Assembly (NCBI RefSeq): GCF_000350485.1
Contig: NZ_AORV01000030.1
Coordinates: 1-56,997, forward strand
From: Ruminiclostridium cellobioparum subsp. termitidis CT1112
GTDB lineage: Bacteria > Bacillota > Clostridia > Acetivibrionales > DSM-1351
DNA length: 56,997 bases
Direction: 5' to 3'
Part shown: one piece after another, positions 27,200 through 36,104 of the stretch
Numbering within the stretch: position 1 is the first letter of the stretch
How the letters are laid out: the number at the start of each line of letters is the position of its first letter
The notes under the pieces: generated by a model
Database searches by the model: none
The model's input: only the letters and a program-made list of their open reading frames with translations
What the model was told of the DNA's origin: nothing
Made by a program: the position numbers and the translations under genes

Positions 27200-27805
27200 A
27201 TGGAATACATAAAAAGCAGAATAAATATAATAGTAAGATTCCTTAAAAATAAGGGTTTGCTTTCCATGGACCTGATTTACAGATTTTATTACATGAATAT
27301 TTTCGGCTCCAAACTCTATTACAGGCATAAAATAGAATCCTACCGATCCTGCGCCTTTTGCATGCATCTTTACTATGACAAGGTCATTAAGAAATATGTG
27401 TGTTCCTGCGGAGAGTATGAAGCGTGCGCCTCTCTCGTCCCCTGCATTGTACCCGATCCCACTCTGATGACCGGCCCCTCGTACATTGAAGAGGAGGAAC
27501 AGATCCCCTGGCTTTTCAAGTCCCCCTGCCTCAATTTTGAAGTTCTTGATTCAAAAAATTACTTCAGAAATTTTATTTCATCAAATATCAACGGCAGCGT
27601 CACAAGACTGGAAGCATTGGAAGGTATAATGATGGGCAGCTGTTCTGGAGGCATACCCTGCCATATTTGCGCCACAGTCAACAAAGAGGCCTATACCAGG
27701 TGCAGGTATATATCAAAAGCCGGTGAAACCGGAAAATGCAATATTATTCATGACAGTCTTGGCCAGATTTATAATTCTTCGGCCCAATTGCCAAATGTGT
27801 CATAA
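27200..27805 (+). CDS. Cys-rich protein of unknown function
   Basis: The 201-aa protein has fourteen or so cysteines, several in CxxC-like spacing (SCAFCMHLYYD, YVCSCGEYEACASLVPC, GGIPCHICATVN), suggesting a metal or Fe-S site. No family was recognised. The ATG at 27200 follows GAGGTG by 6 nt; the GTG at 27191 is part of that ribosome site. A promoter-like TTGACG/TATAAT pair (27048-27053 and 27073-27078, 19-bp spacing) lies upstream. It is divergent from dnaE and convergent with the small gene at 27810. Confidence 0.7.
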   Translation: MEYIKSRINIIVRFLKNKGLLSMDLIYRFYYMNIFGSKLYYRHKIESYRSCAFCMHLYYDKVIKKYVCSCGEYEACASLVPCIVPDPTLMTGPSYIEEEEQIPWLFKSPCLNFEVLDSKNYFRNFISSNINGSVTRLEALEGIMMGSCSGGIPCHICATVNKEAYTRCRYISKAGETGKCNIIHDSLGQIYNSSAQLPNVS

Positions 27806-27809
27806 CAGG

Positions 27810-27992
27810 TTATTTGCGGGAGTCTTTCTGCTTTTGTTCATAGGCCTGACAGTCTTTGCCCGAGGACTGAAAAACAACCAGTGAAGGTATTTGCCTTGTT
27901 TTAAAGCCAAAAGCCTTACATCCGTATGGCATATTACTGTCCCATGTTATATAGTGGTATTTACAGTTACGGCAGTTAATTTTCCCGGCCAT
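27810..27992 (-). CDS. Small Cys-containing conserved protein
   Basis: The 60-aa product has the pattern INCRNCKYHYITWD, then MPYGCKAFGFK and KDCQAYEQK. Four cysteines are placed as in a small family often found in anaerobes and sometimes mislabelled as uracil-DNA glycosylase. AAAGGA lies 3 nt before the ATG. A zinc or Fe-S knuckle is likely. Its relation to the flavoprotein operon upstream, about 50 bp away, is unclear. Confidence 0.65.
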   Translation of the reverse strand: MAGKINCRNCKYHYITWDSNMPYGCKAFGFKTRQIPSLVVFQSSGKDCQAYEQKQKDSRK

Positions 27993-28041
27993 GGTTCCTT
28001 TCAGCCTCCTCCCGTCCTTGAGTTTTTTGCTGTTTCCATAA

Positions 28042-28416
28042 TTACCGGGCTTTTGCTATCTGCCTGGTTGTTACAATATCCGCACCGGTGCCCATAATAT
28101 CCGAAACAATCACCTGGTGGAAATCCACAGGGGCAGTCAGTTCAAGAAGCCTGAGCGTATCAACGGCTTCCTGCAGTTTTTCCTTCGGTATGGGCTTGCT
28201 GCTTCTGACACTTACCAGCGGATGTGTTCCGTCCTTTACTTTTACAGTGGAGGTCAAGCTCCTCTTTGGGCACTGTACTTCGTCTTCAGCATACGTCTTT
28301 CCATTTCTGCATAATGCGTTTTCAACACGGGTGACCCTGTTTTGCTCATCGACAAAAACATTCAGCCTGCAGCCGTTGGGACATACAATGCACACCATTT
28401 CCCTGTTAGTCTTCAT
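28042..28416 (-). CDS. DUF1667 protein of the glycerol-3-phosphate dehydrogenase cluster
   Basis: This 124-aa DUF1667 protein has cysteines in VCIVCPNGC near the N-terminus, and then LCRNGKTYAEDEVQCPKR, a likely Fe-S site. In Clostridia it is almost always encoded after two flavoproteins, as here: the preceding gene overlaps by 11 bp. It probably forms the small subunit of an anaerobic oxidoreductase complex acting on glycerol 3-phosphate or a related hydroxy acid. Confidence 0.85.
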   Translation of the reverse strand: MKTNREMVCIVCPNGCRLNVFVDEQNRVTRVENALCRNGKTYAEDEVQCPKRSLTSTVKVKDGTHPLVSVRSSKPIPKEKLQEAVDTLRLLELTAPVDFHQVIVSDIMGTGADIVTTRQIAKAR

Positions 28417-29722
28417 ATATACATACCTCCAGTTCCGAAACGTCCTTCAGTTCATTTTGGCTTAAGTCCATACGTATCATTTCGGCAGGATTCAAGGCTG
28501 TATATTTCCTTTTCTTTATGATCCTGTCACCGGCTTTAAAACAGACTGTCTTTTCCCTGTCAGGCTTTACCACTCGCATGGAAAAGGTTACTGCTTTGCC
28601 GGGCCTTATTGTCTGAGGCAATACATATCTGATACCCCGGCCTGCCCTCACCGATATTTTCTCATAGGATAGCGGATTCTCACCATTTGGGCCCTTATCC
28701 TCAGCATTTACACCTACACCCACATCTACACTGCCACAGCCGTCTGCCGTGCTGCTCCCGATATATTCAGCGGCCGAACCGGCCGCCAGCTCTCCTTCCG
28801 CCGATACGTAATCCACCAGGTCATGCACCTGGAGTACATTTCCGCAGGCAAATATTCCGGGAACACTGGTCTGAAGCTTTTCATCCACACGCGGGCCGCC
28901 TGTCACATGGTCAATTTCTATTCCGGCATTCAGTGATAATTCATTCTCGGGAATGAGGCCCACCGAAAGTATCAAGGTGTCGCAATCATATTTTTTTGAA
29001 GTGCCCCGGATGGTATTGCCCTTCTCATCAACCCGGGATATTGTAACTGCTGTCACCCGTTCCCTGCCTTCTATATTGGTAACCGTATGGCTGAGCAGCA
29101 GCGGAATCCCGAAATCATCAAGGCATTGGGTAATATTCCTTTGAAGTCCGCTGGAATAAGGCAGCTTTTCCACTACCGCCAGAACATTGGCACCCTCAAG
29201 CGTAAGCCTTCTGGCCATAATGAGCCCTATATCGCCCGAACCCAATATTATGATATTTTTTCCGATCATGACATTTCTGATGTTTACAAGATTTTGAGCC
29301 ACACCGGCCGTAAATACCCCGGCAGGCCTGGTGCCAGGGATGCATATGGCTCCTCTGGTTCTCTCCCTGCAGCCCATGGCAAGAATAACAGCTTTTGCCT
29401 GATAGCTTCTTATTCCGTCAGGGCTGACGGTGGTCACAGCTTTATCACTGCTGAGTTCCTGCACCATTACGTTGGTAATGAGCTCTATACCCATTTCATC
29501 CGCTTCATCCATATATTTTCTGGCATATTCCGGCCCGGTCAGCGCCTCATTGAACTTTATAAGCCCGAAGCCGTCATGAATGCATTGATTTAAGATCCCC
29601 CCCGCTACCGGCTCTCTCTCCAGAACCAGTATATCGTCTATACCTCTTTTCCTGGCTTCAACTGCTGCCGCCAGACCGGCCGGACCGGCGCCGACTATTA
29701 TCAAATCCTTATTTATCAACAT
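28406..29722 (-). CDS. FAD-dependent pyridine nucleotide-disulfide-type oxidoreductase
   Basis: The 438-aa protein has an FAD-binding Rossmann motif at its start (DLIIVGAGPAGLAAA), a second dinucleotide motif (IILGSGDIGLIMARR, about 165-180) for NAD(P)H, and the FAD-binding ATG-like FACGNVLQVHDLVDYVS. It resembles the partner flavoprotein of GlpA-like dehydrogenases. The start is the ATG at 29722, 5 nt after GGAGG; that ribosome site is part of an inverted repeat (see 29725-29816). It is expected to pass electrons from the GlpA-like protein. Confidence 0.88.
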   Translation of the reverse strand: MLINKDLIIVGAGPAGLAAAVEARKRGIDDILVLEREPVAGGILNQCIHDGFGLIKFNEALTGPEYARKYMDEADEMGIELITNVMVQELSSDKAVTTVSPDGIRSYQAKAVILAMGCRERTRGAICIPGTRPAGVFTAGVAQNLVNIRNVMIGKNIIILGSGDIGLIMARRLTLEGANVLAVVEKLPYSSGLQRNITQCLDDFGIPLLLSHTVTNIEGRERVTAVTISRVDEKGNTIRGTSKKYDCDTLILSVGLIPENELSLNAGIEIDHVTGGPRVDEKLQTSVPGIFACGNVLQVHDLVDYVSAEGELAAGSAAEYIGSSTADGCGSVDVGVGVNAEDKGPNGENPLSYEKISVRAGRGIRYVLPQTIRPGKAVTFSMRVVKPDREKTVCFKAGDRIIKKRKYTALNPAEMIRMDLSQNELKDVSELEVCIYED

Positions 29723-29724
29723 AT

Positions 29725-29816
29725 TAACCTCCATGAGCCACATTCGTGGCCACAAAATGTTATGCAAGAATTATCCTTTATCGCAATGTGGCGAATAAAG
29801 GAGGTTAATCGGCCAT
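29725..29816. repeat. Copy B of a duplicated intergenic element with ribosome-site inverted repeat
   Basis: This copy has the same ends as copy A at 29915-30010. It begins TAACCTCCATGAGCCACAT and ends GGAGGTTAATCGGCCAT. AACCTCC and GGAGGTT at the two ends are complementary, so on the minus strand the ribosome site of the flavoprotein gene can pair with the other end. The internal sequence differs between copies, apart from short blocks. Confidence 0.7.
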
Positions 29817-29912
29817 GTGCGCTTTCAAAGTATTGGTAAATACTTTGAATATTTCGCACGGCCATAAATTCACAGGTTTGCTTGGAAGACGAACGCAAGT
29901 GAAGTCTTTCAA
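29805..29912 (-). other. Possible 35-codon ORF between the two element copies (LKDF element)
   Basis: TTG at 29912 lies 5 nt after GGAGG and opens a frame LKDFTCVRLPSKPV... ending KAHMAD. The same GGAGG-TTGAAAGACTT start appears at 19836. It may be a translated leader peptide or a piece of a repeated mobile element. Coding is unproven. Confidence 0.4.
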
Positions 29913-29914
29913 GC

Positions 29915-30010
29915 TAACCTCCATGAGCCACATAGCGGCCACAAAACTGTAACGAAATCTCTTCACTCCCTCATCCGCTGTAAGGCGAATAAAGGAGGTT
30001 AATCGGCCAT
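29915..30010. repeat. Copy A of the duplicated intergenic element
   Basis: This copy starts right after the GlpA-like stop (30011) and shares with copy B the outer TAACCTCCATGAGCCACAT and GAATAAAGGAGGTTAATCGGCCAT blocks. Here the ribosome site precedes the 35-codon TTG frame. Confidence 0.7.
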
Positions 30011-31477
30011 TTATTTGACCCGTCCGGTAAACAGCTTTGAGTTATTTCCCCTCAAGGTAACCTGTTCCGGCTCAATCCCCTTTTGCTCCTTCAGAATATC
30101 AACAATCCTTGTAAGGCAGTAGCCGCCCTGGCATCTTCCCATCATGGGCCTTGCCCGGTATTTGATACCGGCCAGGGTAGTCACTCCCAGAGGATTGTTG
30201 ATTGCGTCCAGTATCTCCTTCTTTGTTATGCCCTCACATCTGCAAACAATTTCTCCGTATTCCGGACACTCTTTTATAAGTTTTTCCTTCTGTTCCAGCG
30301 TCAGTTCCCGGAAGGGCGTTATACCTTTTCTTTCGGCAATAAAATCCTTTTTAGGAACAAGTTCCTCCTTGCCGGCGATTATATCTCTTACCATCCTGCC
30401 GATGGGCACTGAAGCTGTCAAACCGGGGGACTCGATACCGATAAGATTTACAAGCCCCGGAACAACGCCGGATTCCTCTATAATAAAGTCCCCGTAGCCG
30501 CCGGTTTTTGGTCCCACCAACTTCGATCTTATGCCTGTATAGCTCCTGATGATGTGCTTCATTTCAAGGGCAGGAAGCAGTTCCTTTGCCTCTTTGAATA
30601 ACTGGTCCATCACACCTTTTGTAGCACTGTAATCACTCTTCGATTTTATATATTCGGCACTTGGGCCTATTAGTATGTTTCCTTCGACTGTAGGTGTGAG
30701 ATGCACGCCCAGTCCGCCCAGCCCCGGCCTTGGAACGGGGTAAACCGGCATACTCAGGTACTGGCTGGTCCTTTTGTCCAATATGAAATATTCTCCGCGG
30801 CAGGGGTAGATTTCATAACCCTTGTCGCCTGCAAGAGCGGCTATCCTGTCAGAGTAGAGCCCGGCACTGTTTATTATGTACCTGCTGAAAAAATGTTTTT
30901 TTCCGGCGGTCAGCCTGAATAAACCGTCCCTCTTTGATACGCCGTTCACTTCTGTCTCAAAGTAGAATTCAACGCCGTTTTGAGCGGCATTTTCGGCCAG
31001 CGCCACAGTATATATAAAAGGGCTTGTTATGGCAGTGTTGGGGGACAGCATGGCGCCGATTCCGCCAACATGCGGCTCCAGCTTTTTAACGGTATGGGCG
31101 TCCACGAATTCAAGCCCTTTTACACCGTTTTTGCGGCCGTTCTCCATCAATTGATCAATGCCGGCAAAATCGCTCTCATCAAAGGCAACGATTAGCTTTC
31201 CGGTCTTCTTATAAGGTACGTGCAGCTGGGAACAAACTTTTTCAAAGCCTTCGTTGCCTTCCACGCAAAGCTTGGCCATCAGGCTTCCGGGCTTGTTGTT
31301 GAAGCCGGCATGTACCACTGCACTGTTCCGGCCGCTGGTGCCTGCTGCAACATCGCTTTCCTTTTCAAGTACGGCTATTTTCAAATCAAATCCTGACAGT
31401 TCTCTGGCAACTGCACAACCGACAGCTCCCGCTCCAACAATGACTATATCGAATATATTATCTGTATTTGCAGTCAT
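30011..31477 (-). CDS. GlpA-like FAD-dependent dehydrogenase (glycerol-3-phosphate type)
   Basis: The 488-aa flavoprotein begins with FDIVIVGAGAVGCAVARELS (FAD Rossmann motif) and has the DAO fold; a C-terminal BFD-like [2Fe-2S] domain carries CRCEGITKKEILD and MGRCQGGYC. This matches anaerobic GlpA and hydroxyglutarate-oxidase-like clostridial proteins, oxidising glycerol 3-phosphate or a similar hydroxy acid. It is the first gene of the three-gene operon, with GGAGGTAGT before its ATG and a consensus promoter at 31571-31598. Confidence 0.87.
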   Translation of the reverse strand: MTANTDNIFDIVIVGAGAVGCAVARELSGFDLKIAVLEKESDVAAGTSGRNSAVVHAGFNNKPGSLMAKLCVEGNEGFEKVCSQLHVPYKKTGKLIVAFDESDFAGIDQLMENGRKNGVKGLEFVDAHTVKKLEPHVGGIGAMLSPNTAITSPFIYTVALAENAAQNGVEFYFETEVNGVSKRDGLFRLTAGKKHFFSRYIINSAGLYSDRIAALAGDKGYEIYPCRGEYFILDKRTSQYLSMPVYPVPRPGLGGLGVHLTPTVEGNILIGPSAEYIKSKSDYSATKGVMDQLFKEAKELLPALEMKHIIRSYTGIRSKLVGPKTGGYGDFIIEESGVVPGLVNLIGIESPGLTASVPIGRMVRDIIAGKEELVPKKDFIAERKGITPFRELTLEQKEKLIKECPEYGEIVCRCEGITKKEILDAINNPLGVTTLAGIKYRARPMMGRCQGGYCLTRIVDILKEQKGIEPEQVTLRGNNSKLFTGRVK

Positions 31478-31570
31478 ACTACCTCCAAAAGCGATGTTTA
31501 TTTATTGTATTTTTATTGTATTTAGAATTTATCTGCTCTATCGCTTTGCTATACCAAAAACTTTTATTTG

Positions 31571-31598
31571 ATTATAGCACAACGGCTCCTGTAATCAA
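31571..31598 (-). promoter_or_regulatory. Promoter of the GlpA-like operon
   Basis: TTGATT (31593-31598) and TATAAT (31571-31576) are separated by 16 bp on the minus strand, about 95 bp upstream of the start codon. Confidence 0.7.
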
Positions 31599-31738
31599 GC
31601 TTTTGAACCTCTATTAAATAAAATTAATAAAGCCGGACAGGAATAAAATAAAGGACCAATACCGGTTAAAAGCGGCCGGCAGTCTGGTAATTTAAGTATA
31701 TAAATAATGAAAATACCTTTTCTGTTACTGTTAATATG

Positions 31739-31747
31739 TGTTATAAT
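31739..31747 (+). promoter_or_regulatory. Extended -10 promoter of the tandem-repeat protein
   Basis: TGTTATAAT (31739-31747) is an extended -10 element, 27 bp before the ATG at 31775. No clear -35 is visible. Confidence 0.45.
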
Positions 31748-31774
31748 GATATCAATAATTCTCCAGAAAGAGTG

Positions 31775-32005
31775 ATGATTTTGTATTCCCTTAAGGAAAA
31801 ATACTATGATGGTCAAGGTATTTTGCGGAATCCCGGCGAAAACTACTTTGACAGTGAAGGTATTTTACGCGATCCCGGTGATGATTATTTTGACTTTATG
31901 GGTATTTTAAGGCAGGCTGATGAAGAATTCTACGACAGCCAGGGCATTTTAAGAAACACTGATGAAAGTTTTTATGACGGCTCAGGAACTTTAATAGAAA
32001 GATAA
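31775..32005 (+). CDS. Small tandem-repeat protein
   Basis: The 76-aa protein is almost entirely five copies of a 14-15-residue unit with the pattern Y-[YF]-D-x-x-G-I-L-R-x-P-G-E (YYDGQGILRNPGEN, YFDSEGILRDPGDD, and so on). The repeats vary at the third-base and residue level, so they are maintained as protein rather than as recent DNA duplication. No family recognised; the acidic and Tyr-rich units suggest a repeat-stacked surface. It is one of the few plus-strand genes and lies just before a decayed mobile element. Confidence 0.65.
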   Translation: MILYSLKEKYYDGQGILRNPGENYFDSEGILRDPGDDYFDFMGILRQADEEFYDSQGILRNTDESFYDGSGTLIER

Positions 32006-32071
32006 AAAGTGCCCCTTAAGGCAGTCCTTGATAAAACAGTATTTGAATGAAGTATGGCGTAGCGTAAAAAG

Positions 32072-33769
32072 CTATGCCATTTCTTCATGTATCGGGTTAT
32101 TCAGTTCCGGCAGAATCCCTACCAAATCATAGCTGATATGAATATTCTGCTTGCGTTTTCCGTCAGACTTATCAGGTGCTTCTGCAAATACCTTATTAAC
32201 CAAATCATTCAAGATTGCGGGGGTCAGTTCTATCAAATCCGTGTACTGCCTGCACTTGCAGATAAATCGTTCCACATCATCAGCGTGCTGTTCTTGCTTG
32301 GTCAATTCCACTTGCCATTGTTCCAGCTTGTTTTCCAAGTCAGCCTGTTCCGCTTCGTAATCGTTGGACAATTCCTCAAAGCGAATATCATTGAGTTTTC
32401 CGCTTACATTGTCCTCATACATACGCTTAAATAGCTTAGATAATTCAGCACTACGCCGTTCTGCCTGTGCAATGTGCTTACGTCGAAGAGCGGATTGCTT
32501 CTTGCGGTCTGTGGTATGCTTGGCGTTCATTTTATCCCGGAATATATCCTCATATGCCGTCACAAAGCTAGTTACATACTGCAAATGCCAGAGCACCATT
32601 TCTTCCAGAACAACAGCACGGATAAAATGTGTGGAGCATGTTTCTACACCTTTAAGCCTTGAAGTGGAACAAACAAAATGGTCTTGTCTTGTTTCAAAGC
32701 TTTTGCTGGTGCAGTAGTAGAGCTTCGCCCCGCAATCAGCACAATAAGCAACACCCGAAAACAAATTCGTCTTGCCTGTCCGTGTCGGCCTGCGCTTGTT
32801 TTTCCGCAAAGCCTGTACCTTTTCCCATACATCAACAGATATAATCGCTTTATGGGTATTCTCAAATACCATCTGCTTTTCTTCCGGGTTCCATAGTTTT
32901 TTCTTGGACTTGTAAGACCTACGGTAAGTTTTGAAATTAATCGTATGTCCAAGATATTATTTGCGCTAAAAGATATAAGCTACGGTATCCGATACCCATT
33001 TGCAGGGGTTATCAGGCAAGACGGTATTTGGCTTGCGCCCATTGGATAGCCAGAAGGCCGTTGGAACAGGAATATTATTCTCTTTAAGTATTCGTGCGAT
33101 TTGTGTAGAGCCGTAGCCCTCCAAACATAAAGCATAAATATGCCGTACCACCTGCGCCGCTTCTTCGTCCACAATCCATTTTTTCGGGTTCTTTGAGTCT
33201 TTCTTGTAACCATAAGGCGGATGAGTGTAAAGGTATTCATCCGCTTCACCCTTGGACTTCATAACCGCTCGAATCTTCTTGCTGGTATCTTTGGCATACC
33301 ACTCGTTGATGATATTCAAAAATGGGGTAAAATCGCTATCCTGCTGGTTGTTGCTGTCAATCCCGTTATTGATGGCAATGAAACGTACACCCTTTTCAGG
33401 AAAGAGAACTTCGGTATAAAACTCTACCTTTAAATAGTCACGCCCAAGCCGGGACATATCCTTGACAACAACGGTTTTGACCTCTGGCGGTCTGCGGAAT
33501 ACAGAAGCAAGAAATTCTTTTACCAAGCGCGGTGCGTATTTCACGGCTTCCCTGAATAGCTTTGTTTCCTCTAACAGCCATTCCCAACGGGATTTATATA
33601 TCTGCGCGTCCTTTTTTGCGGCGGCAAGCTGTTTCTTCAAATCGGCAATATCGCCCTCGGCGGTTACGCCCTTTTTTGTAAGACCGGACACGGTTTTCCA
33701 GTCTGCCGGGGAAAGCTGAATAAGGATAATTTTGTTGATGACAAAGTAAAGAATGGCGTAACAGATCAA
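32072..33769 (-). pseudogene. Decayed serine recombinase fused to a relaxase-tail fragment
   Basis: From right to left, the first 80 or so codons resemble the C-terminal coiled part of a MobA-type relaxase (QIYKSRWEWLLEETKLF). The frame then continues into a large serine recombinase from DMSRLGRDYLKVEFY onward, without the catalytic N-terminal Ser. Two in-frame stops (32966-32968 and 32957-32959) follow WVSDTVAYIF, and the same frame resumes with YLGHTINFK, the zinc-ribbon region (YCADCGAKLYYC) and coiled coil. So it is a chimera of two mobile-element genes, inactivated by stops. Confidence 0.85.
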
Positions 33770-33821
33770 GAATTGAGAGAATACATTCTCAATACATATG
33801 CAGTTTTTTTAACTCGTGGTA

Positions 33822-34076
33822 TCAGGGGGACGTATGTTTATGTCTGCGATAATAATTTGAGAGAGTATTTGAAAAAATATATTGTTGGAAAGACATATTA
33901 ACGTAACTGTTCCCCATATCTAACGTGTAGTGTCCCTTGTAAAGGTAAGTACACCGCTTGTATGCGGATTCCTGACGGTCAGTGGCTTTCATGGCTTCCA
34001 GCATTTCCTCTGTGATTTCTACGAAAACATCTTCCTTGCACCAGTAGTAAAGGTCTTTTAGATTTACAGTTATCAT
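33822..34076 (-). pseudogene. Truncated sigma-70-like protein of an integrative element
   Basis: The frame begins MITVNLKDLYYWCKEDVFVEIT, the N-terminal signature of the short sigma-like proteins found in Tn916/ICE-type elements, with GGAGG 7 nt before the ATG at 34076. After HYTLDMGN the sequence no longer resembles the family and the DNA-binding region 4 is missing. It is a remnant adjacent to the broken relaxase and recombinase. Confidence 0.6.
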
Positions 34077-34155
34077 GGTTAATCCTCCATTCCCAAAGCC
34101 GCCATACTGTAAGAGGGCGCATCTATCACACCCCTGCAATTTTATTTTTTTGTAG

Positions 34156-34200
34156 AGAAAAGCGACGGCTTTGATTTTAAGCTTCAAAACCGTCGCTTTG
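34156..34200 (-). terminator. Terminator of the blaI-blaR1-like operon
   Basis: AAAGCGACGG pairs with CCGTCGCTTT (34190-34199), extended by TTTG/CAAA, followed by TTTTCTCT on the minus strand. It lies 110 bp after the blaR1-like stop. Confidence 0.75.
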
Positions 34201-34309
34201 CATTTATCTTCTTAATAGCGCATAGCTATCTAACCGCTAAAACAACGGTTTTCTGTTTGTACTCATATTAGGACTTTAATTCTGTGCGATATTTGCATCA
34301 GTATTGCTC

Positions 34310-36103
34310 TCATATTCCGGTGTTGGCATCGAACTCCTCTTGGCTGCACGCCTTTATGTCAATCAAGGTACCGCTGCCATCAGAATCCAATTTTTCATAA
34401 TCACGAACCGTATAAACATCTACCTCACCCTTTCCGTCAGGGTTGATTATCTGCCTCATAGAACCTTTAAATTTACCACCCGATAGTGATTCTCCATTTG
34501 ACATTAATATATCGACAAACTGCCGAACAAGCTTACCGTTATAGTAAAAACAAGCTGAATCTTTATCATAGGTCAAGCCAAACGGCTCATATACTGCGTA
34601 CATTTCTGCATATTCATCCGGGGTTAATACAGAGCCGGTTTCCGCTGCATAAGTGTTCCCCGAAAAACTGTCGTCCGATAATTCCTGCGCCGTGAAGGAA
34701 TTGCCCCCTGATGAGGAATCATTAACCGTCGTTGCTTGCATGGGCGGATTTTTTAAATCTTCAATATCTCGTGCATCAAATTCTGCCTGACTGTACGGTT
34801 CTACTCCCGTAAGCTTGCCGCTCGGGTCAGTCGAACCATCGGAGTTGAGGGTTAATTCTGACAAATCTCTTACTCCATGAACATCAACCGTGCCATTTTT
34901 ATTGAAGTAATCAATCCCGCTATAAGCCCCATTTTCGCCTGTGCCAACCGGGTAATAATCCTCAAAATATCTGACTAATTCGCCATTGAAAAGTAATTGG
35001 TCTGTGATTTTGTTATAGGTGAGTCCATATTGTTCATAAACAGCATACATTTCCGACTTACTTTCCGGCGTTTCCGCATAAGCTGTTTCTTCTGCAATAA
35101 CAGTATATCCGTTCGCCGGATCTTCGTCTGCGGCAACGGCAAACGTAGCACCCGTCAGCATAATGCCAGCCAGCGTTACGCAGAGGACTGCAACACCAGC
35201 TCTTTTGTGTTTCGTATCCACAATTGATGAAATTCGAGTTTTCATACCTTTCTTACCTCCATAAAAATTAGTTGATAATGCCGTTTGAAGTTTCACTCCA
35301 TTTCTGACAACGCCAATAATTGTTTCGCCGTATTGCTTTCGCCGCTCAAAATCCGCGCCCTGTAAAACCAGCGCGTCACAAGAAATTTCACATTGTACTG
35401 CCGCCGATTTCGCCATGAGATAAACCAGTGGATTAAACCAGTGGAACGCGGTTGCCGCCAAAATCAACGCCTTATACCATAGGTCATGCCGCTTATAGTG
35501 AATTAGCTCATGCTTTAAAATAAAAGGTAATTCATCAATCCCAATTTCGACAGGCGGCAGTAAAATAGCAGGACGGAAAAAGCCCACAAGCATTGGGCTT
35601 GCAACATTTTGGCAAACGCTTAACTTTACCTGTGCTTTAATATTTAGTTCGGCCTTTAAATGGCCCAAGGTTTCTATACGTTCTAAATCGGTTATGGGTT
35701 CGCTCCAACGACGTACTGTTTTCATAAAGCGGATATGTCGCATAGCATGATACAATACGACACTTCCGACACCCATAATCCAAATCACCGCAAGTACCAA
35801 CCACACAGAGATTGTTGTGGGAACGTTTACAGTTTGCTCTGCAACAGTCGTAGACGGCATGGCATTGATAATTATTGGCTGTATTGGCGTAACAGATATA
35901 TCCGCGATTTGTGTAGGTAGAAACGATAGATTAACCCGGGGGCGAAAAGGGAATATCCACCCAGCGGCTATCACCAGCCAAATTATATAACGCCACTTCG
36001 CGGCATAGCGTTTTGACAGTATCGGCAAAACAACCGCATATAGAAGCGTTATAACAGACATGGAGAGAGTGCATTGCAGTAATATAACGAAGAATGTTTC
36101 CAT
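34310..36103 (-). CDS. BlaR1/MecR1-like M56 metallopeptidase with novel C-terminal domain
   Basis: The 597-aa membrane protein has four helices and a cytoplasmic M56 zinc protease with HELIHYKRHD (about residue 210; HExxH), as in BlaR1 sensors that cleave a BlaI repressor. After the last helix (about 325) it lacks the penicillin-binding domain. Instead it has two copies of a domain of about 100 residues, each starting YAVYEQYGLTY / YAVYEPFGLTY and containing (F/Y)NG(E/K)LVR. The signal sensed is thus unlikely to be a beta-lactam. The gene follows the BlaI-like repressor by 1 bp. Confidence 0.85.
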   Translation of the reverse strand: METFFVILLQCTLSMSVITLLYAVVLPILSKRYAAKWRYIIWLVIAAGWIFPFRPRVNLSFLPTQIADISVTPIQPIIINAMPSTTVAEQTVNVPTTISVWLVLAVIWIMGVGSVVLYHAMRHIRFMKTVRRWSEPITDLERIETLGHLKAELNIKAQVKLSVCQNVASPMLVGFFRPAILLPPVEIGIDELPFILKHELIHYKRHDLWYKALILAATAFHWFNPLVYLMAKSAAVQCEISCDALVLQGADFERRKQYGETIIGVVRNGVKLQTALSTNFYGGKKGMKTRISSIVDTKHKRAGVAVLCVTLAGIMLTGATFAVAADEDPANGYTVIAEETAYAETPESKSEMYAVYEQYGLTYNKITDQLLFNGELVRYFEDYYPVGTGENGAYSGIDYFNKNGTVDVHGVRDLSELTLNSDGSTDPSGKLTGVEPYSQAEFDARDIEDLKNPPMQATTVNDSSSGGNSFTAQELSDDSFSGNTYAAETGSVLTPDEYAEMYAVYEPFGLTYDKDSACFYYNGKLVRQFVDILMSNGESLSGGKFKGSMRQIINPDGKGEVDVYTVRDYEKLDSDGSGTLIDIKACSQEEFDANTGI

Positions 36104-36104
36104 G

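Noticed and set aside
27080-27367. 95-codon minus-strand frame opposite the Cys-rich gene
   Set aside because: It has no ribosome site and lies mostly antisense to the better supported plus-strand gene.
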